This document shows, one piece after another, positions 33,201 to 44,455 of a stretch of 64,000 nucleotides of DNA. The notes beneath the pieces are model-generated. The model made no database searches and had not been told where the DNA came from. It saw only the letters and a program-made list of their open reading frames with translations. Origin of the DNA: Trichaptum fuscoviolaceum. Lineage: Eukaryota; Basidiomycota; Agaricomycetes; Hymenochaetales; Trichaptaceae. Location of the stretch: NCBI GenBank assembly GCA_910574455.1, contig CAJSYZ010000011.1, positions 3,704,941 to 3,768,940 on the forward strand. The letters run 5' to 3'. Each line of letters begins with the position of its first letter. Positions within the stretch are counted from its first letter, which is position 1. The position numbers were made by a program, and so were the translations under genes.

Positions 33201-34388
33201 GTTCCAGCAAGGCTCTCAAAGCGAAAGAAGTGGAACGCTTGAAGAAAATACAAGTTGACTCAAGTCCCGCGCTTCCCATGCCTTCTGATCTACCGATTAC
33301 CGGTCTCCTTATCGAAGACAACGGATCTATTGTTTCGGCTGTTGACATGGACTTGTGTCTCCCGTCGTCGCTTCCATCTAGCTTGCGCAACGCGCCTGGC
33401 AATATAGCTCTCGCGAATAAAGAAGCTCGCCTGCGACTTCCGCAGTGCCGCGTGGCCCTCGCAACACTCCGCCGACGTCTGCGTACATGTGCCAGGCTTT
33501 TCGATAGCAAGCGACTTCACACAGCTGGAACTGGGACAAGACCGAACACAAGAATGCAATCTCTCTTGGACAGTCATGGAGAACAACGAGACCGCGATGT
33601 CGAACGATATAGGGCTGCGCGAAAAGCCCTTGTTGTTCTGGACCCGTCCGGCGTTTGGCAGAAGAATCTTCAACCGCTCCTTCAACAAGATATCCACGCA
33701 CCAATACGAGGCCAGGCAACAAGCATCAAGGTATCGAAGAAGAGGAAGTCAGGAAAAGAAAACCTTGAGTCGGAAGGCAGAAGAACATTGTCGTGGATTT
33801 GGAGGGCAATCCCACAGTCGGACGGAGCATCGGATGAGGCAGTTAGTCAAGAGCTTGAAGAAGGTTAGTCTTCCTTTGACTGCAAGTTGAGTTTTACTAA
33901 TTAACATGCTAGGACTTCGTGTTGAGTGGGCCAAGTCCCTTGCTCGAGCAGAGAGATGGGAGGAAGAGGTGCTCCTCCTTCGCGAAGAGATGCGTAGGAT
34001 TCTTGTAGTCTTCGATCACCAGGCTAATTGGTGGAGAGCACAAGGTTCACTCCGGGATACCGATGATGTGAATCTCATCTCAGGTTTACGTGCTTACGCG
34101 GAGAAGCAGGCATCGATACGCGAGCAACTTGCTCGTGACTTTGCGTCTATGTGGCTTCAAGGTATAAAAGACGCAAAACTCCCTCCTCCAACAACGTGGC
34201 CGTTAAAATTCCTGCAAATTGTTCCTTCCGAGAAAATGGTGCGGCTGAGGCTTGAACGGAACAAGATGCGTACTCGTGTCTTAAAGTATAAGAAACCGCA
34301 GACTGCACTCCCGTCCACGGCAGATACGTCGTCTCCGTTTGTCTCCCGCGACGATCCGCAAGCGTGCTCCGTACATTCACCGGCTTAA
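30261..34388 (+). CDS. KDZ (Kyakuja-Dileera-Zisupton) family transposase, apparently intact
   Basis: Eleven exons (30261-30725, 30780-30995, 31052-31435, 31490-31701, 31753-31912, 31973-32121, 32175-32569, 32619-32798, 32862-32994, 33059-33862, 33913-34388) give about 1,190 residues with no stop. After an acidic N-terminus comes a CxC-type zinc cluster (SCANCKKEEDMAHPMRCIDC, then CKGCICSYH), typical of fungal KDZ transposases. The core has YLDKLMVMLDANFRLK, CDSGLHAVDHANTRGG, FWSAVRGYNGEKITVSYDIV, FVIPKFHITAHGQKC and GENIERGWAWMNPASLS, the last followed by GPGARRDTLDCQWSAWNW. These carry the conserved Asp and Glu residues expected of its RNase H-fold catalytic centre. It may be an autonomous element nested in the 46-kb element, or its cargo. 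Confidence 0.9.
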
Positions 34389-35366
34389 TATGTGATCTAA
34401 TTGGCTGTAGTAGTAGGTTGTACTGTATGTAGAAGTAGTCTGAATACAGTACTTGATTTTATACTTAAACTGCATTGTGCTCCTTGTTTCTGTCTCAAGT
34501 CGAAGACTTATGAAGATTTTGCCATGTTTATCTAATCAATATTAAGACCCTGACTCCGAGTGCTACAAGTGACCTATGAGTGTTACGTGTGACATATGTA
34601 ACCTGCGAGTGACAGTTAGGTTTCATCTGTCGCCTGTAAGGTTACAAGCCCGAGATCAACAATGAATGATTGAATACCTGTGTTCCCACTCATTTAATAC
34701 ATGACTTACACCCTAATATCCCTATTTAGGCCAGAATCATTAGTTTTTTACTGTGTTAATCTGCCATAAAGCCCATCCATCATCTGCCAGCCAAGCTGAA
34801 TAGCTGATGTATGAGAAATCAGTAATGGCTGGCAGTCATGCACAAACTATACTGCTAATATCTCCAGCAACGCTGAATTTCATGTATTTTCCCTCAGCAG
34901 CGTTTGCTGCATATCATGTATTTCATTTGCTGGTAGGACTGGAATCGGAAGAACTTCCGAGTCAGAGCCTGAGACCGAGTCGTGGGACTTCAAGTTCAGC
35001 TCAAAAGTTCAAGTTGCCGAACAGTGACCCGTAACGATGTTCGGTCTTCAGGTTGGTAGACCCGGATTCGAGCCAGTCGTGAATTTATCGAGCAGTAATT
35101 AGAGCATCACTGGTGCCAGTGAGTCCAAGTCCGACTCGGAATAGTTAGTAAACAATTCATATCGTTTTTTATTTACATACAGTCATACAACAACTTGAAT
35201 ACCGATGCACAGAAAACACAAGTATAAGGTCGACGAACACAGAACAGGAGACAAACATACAAAGACACAACTTGAATACTAGTGGTATGCACTGGTATGA
35301 GGTAATACTACGAAAAGAAAACAGTTAGAAATAGTATGAGTACAAGCCTGAGTCCTCACTGGCAGG
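34389..35366. other. Intergenic region with subterminal-type repeats
   Basis: No gene seen. It holds inverted CTGCCAGCC / GGCTGGCAG copies (34787, 34823), GTGTTACGTGTGACATATG, and CACTGG/CCAGTG with GACTCGG motifs near 35105-35140. These recur around the Plavaka genes and could be transposase-binding repeats. Confidence 0.45.
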
Positions 35367-38292
35367 CTACTTCGTCTGACTCCGAGTCTGCGGTTTAAGT
35401 GAATTAAAAGGTTCCAATGCTGCTTGTTCCCGCTCAACCTTGTGGTGCTCCTCATTAAACCACGCTTTCCATGTTTTCGAGCCCTTGTTAGCCCTAGTTA
35501 CCTTAATCTGTGGATGATATTCCGCAAGTTCCGACATCACTGCATCATCCTTTTGTGATTCGAATCCGAAATGAATATCACCGTAACCGGAGGTGCGCAT
35601 CTCCGACAATTGTTGCCAAATAGGGACTCCGTAAGTGAACCCATCGTGTTGCCATTCCGTCGAAGTCGTAACAAAGATGATTGTACCAAGTGCGTTGGCA
35701 TCCTGGTCGATGACCAAGCTTCCGGAATCACCTTGGTCTCCAAATATACGGCTACGACCACCGAAGTGCTTGCCGGGTGGAAATTGCAGGACCGCCTGCC
35801 AGCAACTCTCGACGCTCTTTACACCTTCTTTGATTCCACAGGCTTTGCGACGTTTGCCTTTACCGGAGAATGTGACATCAAATTCTAGTGTAAGATCGAC
35901 CCAGTAGGAAGTGAGATTGTTATAAACGCCCACTGTGTGGCCAGTTGTCCAACCAAACTTATATACCCGTCTTGTTTCAAGCTTCGAGGATACGACCTTT
36001 GTGCCATCATTCGCTAGTGCTCTATGGAGCTGCTTATCTTTAATCACTTGTTCGTCCGTTTCTTCTTGATAAAGACGGCTGTAGATGTCGCGCGGTTTCG
36101 TGAAATCTTTGATATGCACCAGACCATCATGTACTTGAGTGCCTTCCTTCCATCCCATGAACTCCAGAATGTTGTCGAAAGCAGCTGAACCACACATGCT
36201 CTTTGGTTCATACCTTCTCAAGTCTGCATAATTCCAAAATTGCCCCTTCCCATGCTGCTCGCAGAGAGTAGTCTTGTCAGATGGGGAACGGTTGTCACAA
36301 ATCCTGATCAACGCCCAGTCCGATGCATAGGGGTGCTTGCTAGTCCTCGGCTTCTTCGCGTCATCTTTCTTATTAAACCGATTGAACCTTCCCGGAGAGA
36401 ATTCGACATATCCAAACTGCTCCATACACTGGACATTCAATTCGCATCTCTTGACCTTGTTGAAGAAAGCTGTCGCGTCATCGCATTCCTTTTGGACTTC
36501 CTTCTTTACAACCTGATCTTTTATGATCTTCTTATCCACGAGAAGATCAAATTCTTTCCTCTGCTTTTCCAACTCGCGTTCCATCATTCGTAAGTGGTCA
36601 GCCAGCTTCTCAGGCGTGAACAGCGAAACATAGGCCGTATAATTCGAGTTCTCGTCATGTTTGTAGTCGATGTACTGAGAGGCTTCCGTGATTTTATAGT
36701 TCTTGCCATCGCCTTTCGATGTTTTGTTGCCCTTCTTGTTCCCTTTGACGCCCTTCTTGCCCTTCTTATTGCATTTCTTGCCTTTCTTCAAGCTGGCATC
36801 CTCCAAGTCGCTTTCAGAATCCTCAGGATGAAGATGGAACTGTAAATTAAATGGAATGGTGCCATGTCGACAACCGAGGGCATATAAGATGGGCTCCTCG
36901 TTTTGTATCTTAATCCCAAACAGTGACCCGGTTGAATAGCTGTCATACTGCGTTTTTGCCCCTGGTCTCAGTGATGCCAAGGCATATCCCAACACATGTG
37001 GTGAAAGGCGCAGCAAGGCGCTGTAAGTACGTGTTGGCGGTATGGCGATCTTCATAGTTGCCCATTATAGGTGGCTCTAGAACCATAGGGCTTGCTCGGA
37101 TCAGGCGGGAGCGGCTGGCGGGAGTGGACGAGATATTTTTCGATCCTGTAGGCCAGCCTTGGCCTTGAACACCGTGAGCGGCGTCAGAGTCACTATGAGG
37201 GTCGTTGATGCTCTGACCGGGGGCAGACGGAGTGAAAGATGGTCTAGGGCGCTTTAGGTGGTGATTGCCATCGACAGCCTCAGGAACGTCATCGTCACCA
37301 GCCTGAGTACGGTTACGCTTCATATTAGCAGGGCCATCTGTGTTATCGCCGGAAGCCAGTTTGATATGTCGTTCCCTAATCTCGACCTCGACATCATAAA
37401 TTGCGAGCTCCCATAGTATGTCCTTCACCCTCTCCGCAGCCCAGCATCCCACTTTAGGGTGGAGACTGGGCTCCGTATCAACTCCGATCATAACAACGAC
37501 GGGCCACTCATTTTCAGCGAGCAACTCGTGTCTAATGCCCACACTGGCAGGGCGTTCGAGGCCAACGCGGTTAACCTCAAATAGGTTCGCCTTTCCGTGC
37601 CCCTCGAGATATAGTGCCTTGAATATCGGCAATATTTTTGGGAACAAGTCTGCATCCCAGAACTCAGTAATGCGGTGATCACCCACAACCCCTACGCATT
37701 TCCACATGTTAGTCCGTTCCCAGTCGCCGCCGGTGCGCCCGACCAGGCGAGGAGCCCCCTCCAGGCCATAGTAATATTCCTCCTGTTCTAAAGGCGAGAT
37801 AGTTTCCCTTCGTGTGGCGCGATTTGGTGCCAGTGTACAGTGAGCCTGTACGACGGTAGGCGCCTGAGTTGGGGAAGTACTGCCAGGTCGGTCAGTGTCA
37901 ACTTCGCGAGTTGACATGCCAGTGTGAGTGTTTGTTGGCATCCGAGGGGTTCTATGAGGCACTATTGATCCGCTCATACTCTGATTCTCTGCCACGAGTA
38001 GAAGTAGTCAACAAAGCAGGACTACCGGCGAAGGAGAAAGTAGGACTCACCTGGCCATATGCCATCGATGACACCTTCTAGTCTCTGCCTTGCAGATCGA
38101 ATACTATTTTCCTCGTTGGATGGGCGAAAGCCCGTGATCTGCCGAGACAATTCTATCAAATCAAAGCCTTCCCTTGGCGAAGCTGGATATCACCTCATTA
38201 ATCATTGCTGCTGGTATAGGAGAACGTAGTAGAAAGCTGTAGGACTCACGCGGAATCGGATTTCTACGCGATGGCTTGGATGATGCCAGCAT
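35367..38292 (-). CDS. Trypsin-like-protease Agaricomycete orphan, one frameshift
   Basis: Exon 1 (38292-38250, MLASSKPSRRNPIP), exon 2 (38153-38051, LSRQITGFRPSNEENSIRS) and a long exon from 37988. The N-terminal domain includes EYYYGLEGAPRLVGRTGG; a basic linker follows (KKGKKCNKKGKKG). The C-terminal half has GCRHGTIPFN (possible catalytic His region), KFGWTTGHTVG and the serine-protease signature FGDQGDSGSLVID. Frames switch once near 36955, at a five-base A/T homopolymer, so the gene is either lightly broken or misread in the assembly. From memory a family joining this YYGL domain to a chymotrypsin-like fold is common in mushrooms; its substrate is unknown. The chromovirus LTR begins 68 bp upstream of the ATG. 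Confidence 0.65.
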
Positions 38293-38359
38293 GATGCTGA
38301 TTCAAGTTGAAGTCGTTGCTGATGTGCTTTCGAGTTCAAGATGAATAGGTAGTACTATT

Positions 38360-38826
38360 TGTTACGTCTCAACTTACGGTCTCGTATAGTTGGGGAACGC
38401 AACGTTAAGTTGCTCAGTGATAGCGGAGCTAGGGCTCGACACTAAGTGTTGTATGGTCAAGGGCCTACGATGTAGAGTAGAGAGAAACAGATGTATAGCA
38501 GAGACTAGAGACGGGGGGTTTGACAAAGGAGATCGAACTTAGAGTTCGATCATGCTAAGTACAGGGGTTTATATACTGTAGCTGCAGAGCAAGGGTACAT
38601 CGGAAGATGGGTAAGAAGAGAACAATAAGAAAGTAGACGATAGGCTACTAATAATAGTGTGAGAGCGGTGGGCAGAGGGTTAGGGCAAAGGGTACATGTG
38701 TAATGTCGGGATTGGCTGAGGGTTGAGGGTTACATCGGAGGATGACTGAGCAGAACAAGAATAGAAACAAATAGGGCAAAGGGTTCGGAGTAATGGGGGC
38801 CGCTGACATAGTAAGAAAACGTAACA
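38360..38826 (-). repeat. 3' LTR of the chromovirus
   Basis: 467 bp from TGTTACGTCTC to AACGTAACA. The adjacent internal side reads AACGGGGTAA on the coding strand, a weak polypurine tract. It differs from the other LTR at one position seen (CTGCAGAG against CTGCGGAG). Confidence 0.95.
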
Positions 38827-38975
38827 TTACCCCGTTCTTAAATTGAAACGTAGTGGAAATCAGTAAAGAAAAATGGCCGTTATAGGGACAAATTAAGTCC
38901 AATAGACAATAAGGAAAAACATGCCATATAAGCGAAGTTAACGCCAATAGGGTATCCGGGTTAGCAACAGGTGCT

Positions 38976-39854
38976 TTAGTTGCTCGCAGGTGGGTTTCTC
39001 TTCGTTACGCGTTGTTGAGCGATTCGGTTGGAAGCGCATTCATCGTCATGACCATCGTGTTGTCCACATGAGGGGCACGTATACTTGGGGCAGCCAATGA
39101 TGGTGTGTCCAGGTGCACGTATGTCGCAGTATGAACATGTATAAAATTCGCAGGTGGACGCGGCCAGGTTGTAGTGGTGGTCGACAGCAGAGTGTTGTGT
39201 GCATTCCTTGGGGTCCAAGGACATAGACGTAAAAGGATTGTTGTCGACTTGCGGGCTGTATGTGGGTGAGGGTGGGGTTGTGTTGACACGATACTCTTGG
39301 TCTTCTTGTAACTGTATTGGCAATTGCAGACGAATGGGTTCGGACAGTCGATTGATAAGTTCTTTGCGTTCTGGGACTTGAGTGCCGACGGAGTGAAGGG
39401 GTGGGTGAGGTACTTGGTCAGCAAGGTCTTTAGTGAGGTCGATGATGTCGTCATCAGTGGTGAGGTCGATGACCAATGGGGCAAATAACTCTTGAGGCGC
39501 TGTTTCGAGGAGTTCCGTGAGGGCAAATCGTCGCATGTCTTGGAATGACTCTTGAGTCCGTCGCAGGAGATGGAGAGCTCCTTCAATAATGGCAATGGAG
39601 GGTTCGAGAATCTCTTGGTTTCGGGTAACAATGTCATAACATTGGGTCCAGTTGGCAAGAAGAGGAGTGTCATCGTATGTTGATTGACTTAGGCGTTGGT
39701 GGAAGGTGCGAGTTGAGAATAATTCAAGGATCCGGCGCGATTGCAAGGGGTTGTGGGTATCGAGGCGTAAGGCTGGTGGTTGGAGAGATGATGTGTATGA
39801 ACGAAATAAGGGGTTGTGACGAGATGGGTTGCGTTGGGAACGGGCGGGTGGCAT
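38976..39854 (-). CDS. Chromovirus extra ORF B, zinc-knuckle-like C-terminus
   Basis: 292 residues from an ATG at 39854, three bases after the stop of the preceding ORF. The middle has an acidic stretch (VIDLTTDDDIIDLTKDL) recalling SUMO-interacting motifs. The C-terminus has cysteine clusters TCSYCDIRAPGHTIIGC (CX2CX6HX4C) and YTCPSCGQHDGHDDEC, which probably bind zinc. It is no known Pol domain. The frame is intact while pol is broken, which suggests recent coding function. Tight spacing suggests reinitiation or one transcript. Confidence 0.7.
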   Translation of the reverse strand: MPPARSQRNPSRHNPLFRSYTSSLQPPALRLDTHNPLQSRRILELFSTRTFHQRLSQSTYDDTPLLANWTQCYDIVTRNQEILEPSIAIIEGALHLLRRTQESFQDMRRFALTELLETAPQELFAPLVIDLTTDDDIIDLTKDLADQVPHPPLHSVGTQVPERKELINRLSEPIRLQLPIQLQEDQEYRVNTTPPSPTYSPQVDNNPFTSMSLDPKECTQHSAVDHHYNLAASTCEFYTCSYCDIRAPGHTIIGCPKYTCPSCGQHDGHDDECASNRIAQQRVTKRNPPASN

Positions 39855-39857
39855 GAC

Positions 39858-40346
39858 TTAGAGGGAATGAGTCGGACAGTCGTAGTGACAACAACTGCAG
39901 GTGCAATAAGGGTCAGAGCGGCGAGGTTCAAAGTGGCTGAAGTGATGACGATGTCGGACAATGGGTCGAGTGATTGTGAGTGGGGGTTGAACACGAGCAG
40001 ATTTGTTGAAATAGTCAATGAGTCGGTGGGCGTAATCAGGGTTGTTAAAGAAGGTGTGGATGAGAAATACCGAGATGGTTGGAATGTGAAGTCCGAGTCC
40101 GGTGGGGGGTTTGAAGTACTTGTACTCCCAGTCTGGGTCGTAGTGGTCTTTGGACCAAGCTCCGGAATATACAGGTCGGACAGCGTCCAGGTAATGGGGG
40201 CGAGTTGGAATCGAGGTAGTCGGTAATGCGACAGTATGGGGTTCAGGTGTGGGTGGCTGTTTGTTCGATGGGGAGGGCGTATCGTCGTTTATGATGTTAG
40301 ATGAGTGGGGATATGAGAAGTGAACGAGTTTTTTGGATGGGGGCAT
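39858..40346 (-). CDS. Chromovirus extra ORF A, abutting the pol stop
   Basis: 162 residues. The ATG (40346-40344) directly follows the pol/chromodomain stop TGA (40349-40347) with no base between. It is proline- and histidine-rich, with WEYKYFKPPTGLGLHIP and a C-terminal Cys/His cluster (CTCSCCHYDC). No family is recognised. The stop-start contact is a layout known from some LINEs and RNA viruses that use termination-reinitiation; whether it works here is inference. Confidence 0.65.
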   Translation of the reverse strand: MPPSKKLVHFSYPHSSNIINDDTPSPSNKQPPTPEPHTVALPTTSIPTRPHYLDAVRPVYSGAWSKDHYDPDWEYKYFKPPTGLGLHIPTISVFLIHTFFNNPDYAHRLIDYFNKSARVQPPLTITRPIVRHRHHFSHFEPRRSDPYCTCSCCHYDCPTHSL

Positions 40347-42344
40347 TCAAGTGAGATGATGGAGTTTTTTATAGGCTTTGAGGATGGTCTGTGCGTTCCG
40401 AAGATGTGACTTGGGTTCCCATGAGTTTCCAGAAGTGGGGTAACCTTTCCATTTTATAAGATATTGTCGCCTGGTGCCATTCCCATGGTGGGCTCGGATG
40501 GCTTCTACTTCGAATTGTTCTTGTCCTTCGATTAGATCAGGTGGAGGGTTACTGTGGGGTGGTCCATATGCTTCCGTCTCAGTGTATCTCACGAGAAGCG
40601 CGGCGTGGAATACTGGGTGTATCTTCCATTTAGTCCGTGAGAGATCCAATTCATAGACGAGTGGAGATAAGACTTTTCTTGATCTTGAAGGGACCATCGC
40701 GTTTTTCCTTGAATTTTTGCGATAGACCGGGAATTCGAAGGTTCTTTGAGTCTAGCCAAACTTTGTCTCCTTTGTTGAATGGTTTGAAGTTTCGGAAGGT
40801 GCGTTCTTTCATTACCATAGCAGCGACTGAATGAGCTGCTAAGGCTTCTGATCGATGTACTGTGAGGTTGGCAAGTCGTTGTGATACGGATGGGACGTTT
40901 GATTTCGGATATTTCAGGGGTAGTGGAATGGGGTCGTATCCCATGAGAAGCGAGAAAGGGGTTCTCTTGGTGACAGCGTGGGCACGATTGTTATGGGCGA
41001 ATTCAATGTTGGGAATGTGTCTAGACCAGTTCTCAGGTTCCGCAGTACAATAGATCCGGAGGTATACTTCGATCTCTTGATTGGTCCGTTCGGCTTGTCC
41101 ATCGGTTTGAGGGTGGTAAGCGGTGGACATAGACGACTTGATTCCTATGATCTTGCAGAGTTCTTGGAATGCTTTAGAAGCGAATTGGGGTCCTCTGTCG
41201 GATATAATGCGTATCGGAAGTCCAAATCGTCGATATACATTGTCGAAGTATAGTTGTGCCGTTTCAATTGCGTCTACTGTCTTCTCGCATGGAATGAGGA
41301 CAATAGCTTTGGAGCAATCGTGATCAATGACTAATAGAAGTGTGTCATAGCCATGTGACATTGGTAAATCGGTGATGAAGTCCATATTGACGTGGGAGAA
41401 TGGAAACGAGTGTTTGTCGGCGGCGATAGGCATTAGTGGTGGAGCGGTTGGATGGTGATTGACTTTCATTTGTTGACATAGTGCGCATCCATGGACATAG
41501 TCAGATACAAACTTCTGCATCCTGGGCCAGTAATACGTCCTTCGGACCTGTTCCAGGGTGTTGAATATGCCAGGGTGTGCTCGAACTGGTATATCATGGT
41601 GAAGTCGGAGAATAGTGCGCTTTAATTCAAGGTTGTCCGGGATATAGATGCGATTTTTGAAGTAAAGGATGCCGTCATCATCGAAAAACCAGTCTTTGAG
41701 GGCAGTTCGGGCAGGTGGTAGTTTCTTCTTTAGCTGGGCAATGGTGTTGGTGAGGAATTCATCTTTCTTCATCGATTCTTTGATGGATTTTGTGAGGCTA
41801 TCTGTGTCTGGGAGGTCGTCATCAGATTCATAGTCTTCCTCTTCTTCTTCGTCTTCAGAATTTTCTTGATCCTTCTGTTCCTGAAGAGTGGAAATGAATA
41901 GGTCCTTCGGAAGCATAATCGATGATTCGTTGAGATTCTCCCCCTGTTTAACATGGTCCGCCCGGCGGGATAGAAGATCGGATTGAATCATTTGTTTGCC
42001 GGGGACATGTGTGATATGAAGGTCGAATTGTGAGAGCAACAGATGCCATCGTGCTTGACGGGGTGAGAGTCGTCGGGCCTCTCGCCAGTAGGTAAGGTTG
42101 CGATGATCACACCAAAGTGTAACAGGGTGTGGGGATCCAAGGAGATAGTGTTTCCAAGTGATGAGGGCACGGATAATAGCTAATAGTTCGCGATCATAGA
42201 TCTCGTAGTTCCGTTCAGCGGAGTTTAGTGATTGCGAAATATAACCGATTGGCTTGAGAACACCGTTGTCATCATGTTGTCGAAGGACTGCTCCGGTTGC
42301 AACTTTGGAAGCGTCAGTTTCGAGGAAGAAGGGATTGTGTGGAT
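40347..42344 (-). pseudogene. pol: Chromovirus pol, 3' part: RNase H, integrase, chromodomain
   Basis: Continuation of pol after the hAT insertion. RNase H begins FLETDASKVATGAVL; later segments are DHRNLTYW and RRLSPRQARWHLLLSQFD. Integrase shows the zinc-binding HHCC region (HHDIPVRAHPGIF ... CALCQQM) and the catalytic core (VNMDFITDLP, ISDRGPQFAS, and Glu in TDGQAERTNQEIE). A chromodomain closes the protein (EAIRAHHGNG, then YLIKWKGYPTSGNSWEP). A single extra A in an A-run near 40680 shifts the frame between the post-integrase segment and the chromodomain. Before hAT insertion the protein would be complete apart from that indel. Confidence 0.9.
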
Positions 42345-42490
42345 TAGAGCATGACACGGGTGCACCCGTAGGTACCCGTGATCCGCAAGTGCAGGTACCT
42401 GTGCAAAAAAAATCAATACCTGGATCCAACCCGGATCCGTGGGAAACGGATCCAGGTGCACCCGCACCCGTTACCTGCAGGTATTGCAGG
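42345..42490 (+). repeat. Left hAT terminal and subterminal repeats
   Basis: TIR followed by GTAGGTACCCG and GCAGGTACCTG copies in both orientations to about 42490. Multiple short subterminal motifs are the usual hAT transposase-binding sites. Confidence 0.8.
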
Positions 42491-43324
42491 TACCTGTTAG
42501 CACCCGCAGGTATTTGCAGTAGGCCATGAGGATACTGTGCAATATTGTTCACTCAATAGCCCAGTCGATGGCCTCAGCCTTGACTTGCCCTTACGGGTTA
42601 CTCCTGTCCTCAGACGTGGAGATGTAGCTCATGAATGAAACAACAAGCTCAACAGCCCGGGTGATGGCCTCAGCCGCACCCGACCCACAGGGACTCCTTG
42701 TGCCACAGCATAGAAGTCAGCTGTTGAGCTAACGGTATAACTGCCTGGCTTTGTGCTTTCGCGCGAAGTCAAGCAGTCTAAACCACCATACACCCAACCA
42801 AGTCCAGTAAAGGATAAGACACAGTGAGAGCCGTCAAACTCAATGAGCCTTCATGTGGATGAAGGCTCACTTACACGGATCCCCTTGGGTGAGTTCGACG
42901 TGTGTGAGATATTACAGGTCTTGGGCATGGGGACCCTCCCTGGACAAGTGCTTCTTTGTGTGAGCAAGCCCCAGGAATCACCAGGGTGAGCAAGCAGCAG
43001 ATGAAAGTGCAGCCCAAATGGGGTGTGCAGGCGGCGAGCTATCATCTGTTGCTGCTACCCTGGCTGTCCCAAAGATGGTGCTGGCGATTGATGAGTTTTG
43101 CGCCGAATCGAATGAAAGCTGGACGATAGGAAAGCCCTCAGGAAGATGAAGACGAAGGTGTTCTTGGTTTTGTGAAGGCTTGAATCAAGCCCGAGTTATG
43201 GGCGATGTTTTCGGCCGAAAGGGGAAAGTGTAGTGGTGGTGATGCCGGGATGGGACCGTCTTGCACATGCGTGCTGATAGGAGACTGCATGGAGCGCAGA
43301 GAGTCGGACGGCGATGGTAACCGG
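42491..43324. other. hAT interior, unassigned
   Basis: No protein family recognised. GATGGCCTCAGCC occurs twice (about 42566 and 42664) in a diverged direct repeat of about 100 bp. It may be a third captured non-coding or eroded piece. Confidence 0.4.
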
Positions 43325-43985
43325 TCAGTTCTGAAGATATTGTGAGTCGATGTGTAAAATTACAACGGGCCAGCGAACGTACTTCTTTGGACGAGGGCCA
43401 CCCCGTGGTCGCTGTTGACCGCCGTCACCCGTCTTCTCCTTTCTCGGAGATTTTCCTCCTGCGTAGTCCAAACCTTCCTCCTGCAAGACTCTCCTTTTTT
43501 TGTCTGGGCTTCCATCGGAAATGCCAAGCCATCCTCCGGCGCTGGCGTTGTTATATTGTGCACGCCGCCTTCGTCCTGTCTCATAGTTTGTCGGCATCAA
43601 GTACGCCTTCGCGCTCACATGTGGGTACGTCGTCTTTTTGACGAGCAGATGGGGCTGGAATTCGGGAAGGGTGGTGACGGGGTCGTTGAGGTATGATGAT
43701 TGCCCGCGAAGCTCGTCTGCAGCCCGTCATCTCGATACGTATCTTGTCCTCCGCTCCTGGGCGCACCTTATGCGCCTCATCCGCAATCTCTCCAAGCAGC
43801 CACAGTCTCTCCTCGGTCGAAGCTGAGCGGGTCTCAATGAGCTCAATCAGTTTGTAGATTTTCGAGGTTAAAGAGGTAACGGTCGACGTGAGCACGGCGT
43901 CGAGCTCGCGGAGGTCGGCAAAGCGGGAGAGGTCCAGAGGGAGGGAGTCGAGAGTCTGCGCATAGTCCGCGCGCGCGTCGGAGGT
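43325..43985 (-). pseudogene. ING-family histone-binding N-terminal gene fragment, captured
   Basis: Minus strand from 43985: YAQTLDSLPLDLSRFADLRE, then VTSLTSKIYKLIELIE, then STEERLWLLGEIADEAHKVR and EDKIRI. This is the N-terminal ING (inhibitor of growth; Yng/Pho23) helical domain used in histone acetyltransferase/deacetylase complexes. After an intron-like break, SAKAYLMPTNYETGRRRRAQ and SPDKKRRV resemble the linker that precedes the PHD finger. No PHD finger or start codon is present and frames shift, so it is a truncated copy. Its 5' end adjoins an LTR fragment, making a chimera inside the hAT element. Confidence 0.7.
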
Positions 43986-44451
43986 AATCGATGGCCGTCG
44001 AGGCCCGTGGCCGTCGTTCCGTCGAAAGAACTAAGTCGACCAGTAGCACGCGCCTATGCGCGGACTCCAGTCAACCGTCCGTAGTATGTCTTCTGCGTGC
44101 GCAACGCAATCGTCGCTCGCGAGAAGTCCGAAGACAAGAAACAAACTGGACTCTTGCACGTCCGTAAAAGTCTTGCGCGCCCGTAAGAATGTCGCGCGCC
44201 GTCGTAGTCGAAGCCCGAGGACAAGAAACAAACTAGTTCGCCAGAAGAAACGAGTCCTAAAGCACGCGCAACAGCGCAGACGTCAGACTCGTTCCCGTTC
44301 ACGCTCTCGCACGTCGTGGTTGGGGAAAGGTAAGTTAATTTTCTCACGGTCTACATGACGCGACTAACACAAGTTATTATCGCGTGTGAACCAGCTACTC
44401 CGGTCACGCAACTAACCTGACCCGTTGTCTTTGTTCCCGTTCCTCAATGTC
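43986..44451 (-). repeat. LTR fragment of the Gag-only element inside hAT
   Basis: Matches about 10158-10624 and 14072-14520, starting at TCGATGGCCGTCGAGGCCCG and ending near CGTTCCTCAATG. It is truncated at both ends. Because it sits directly upstream of the ING fragment on the same strand, it could act as its promoter (inference). Confidence 0.85.
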
Positions 44452-44455
44452 TGCG

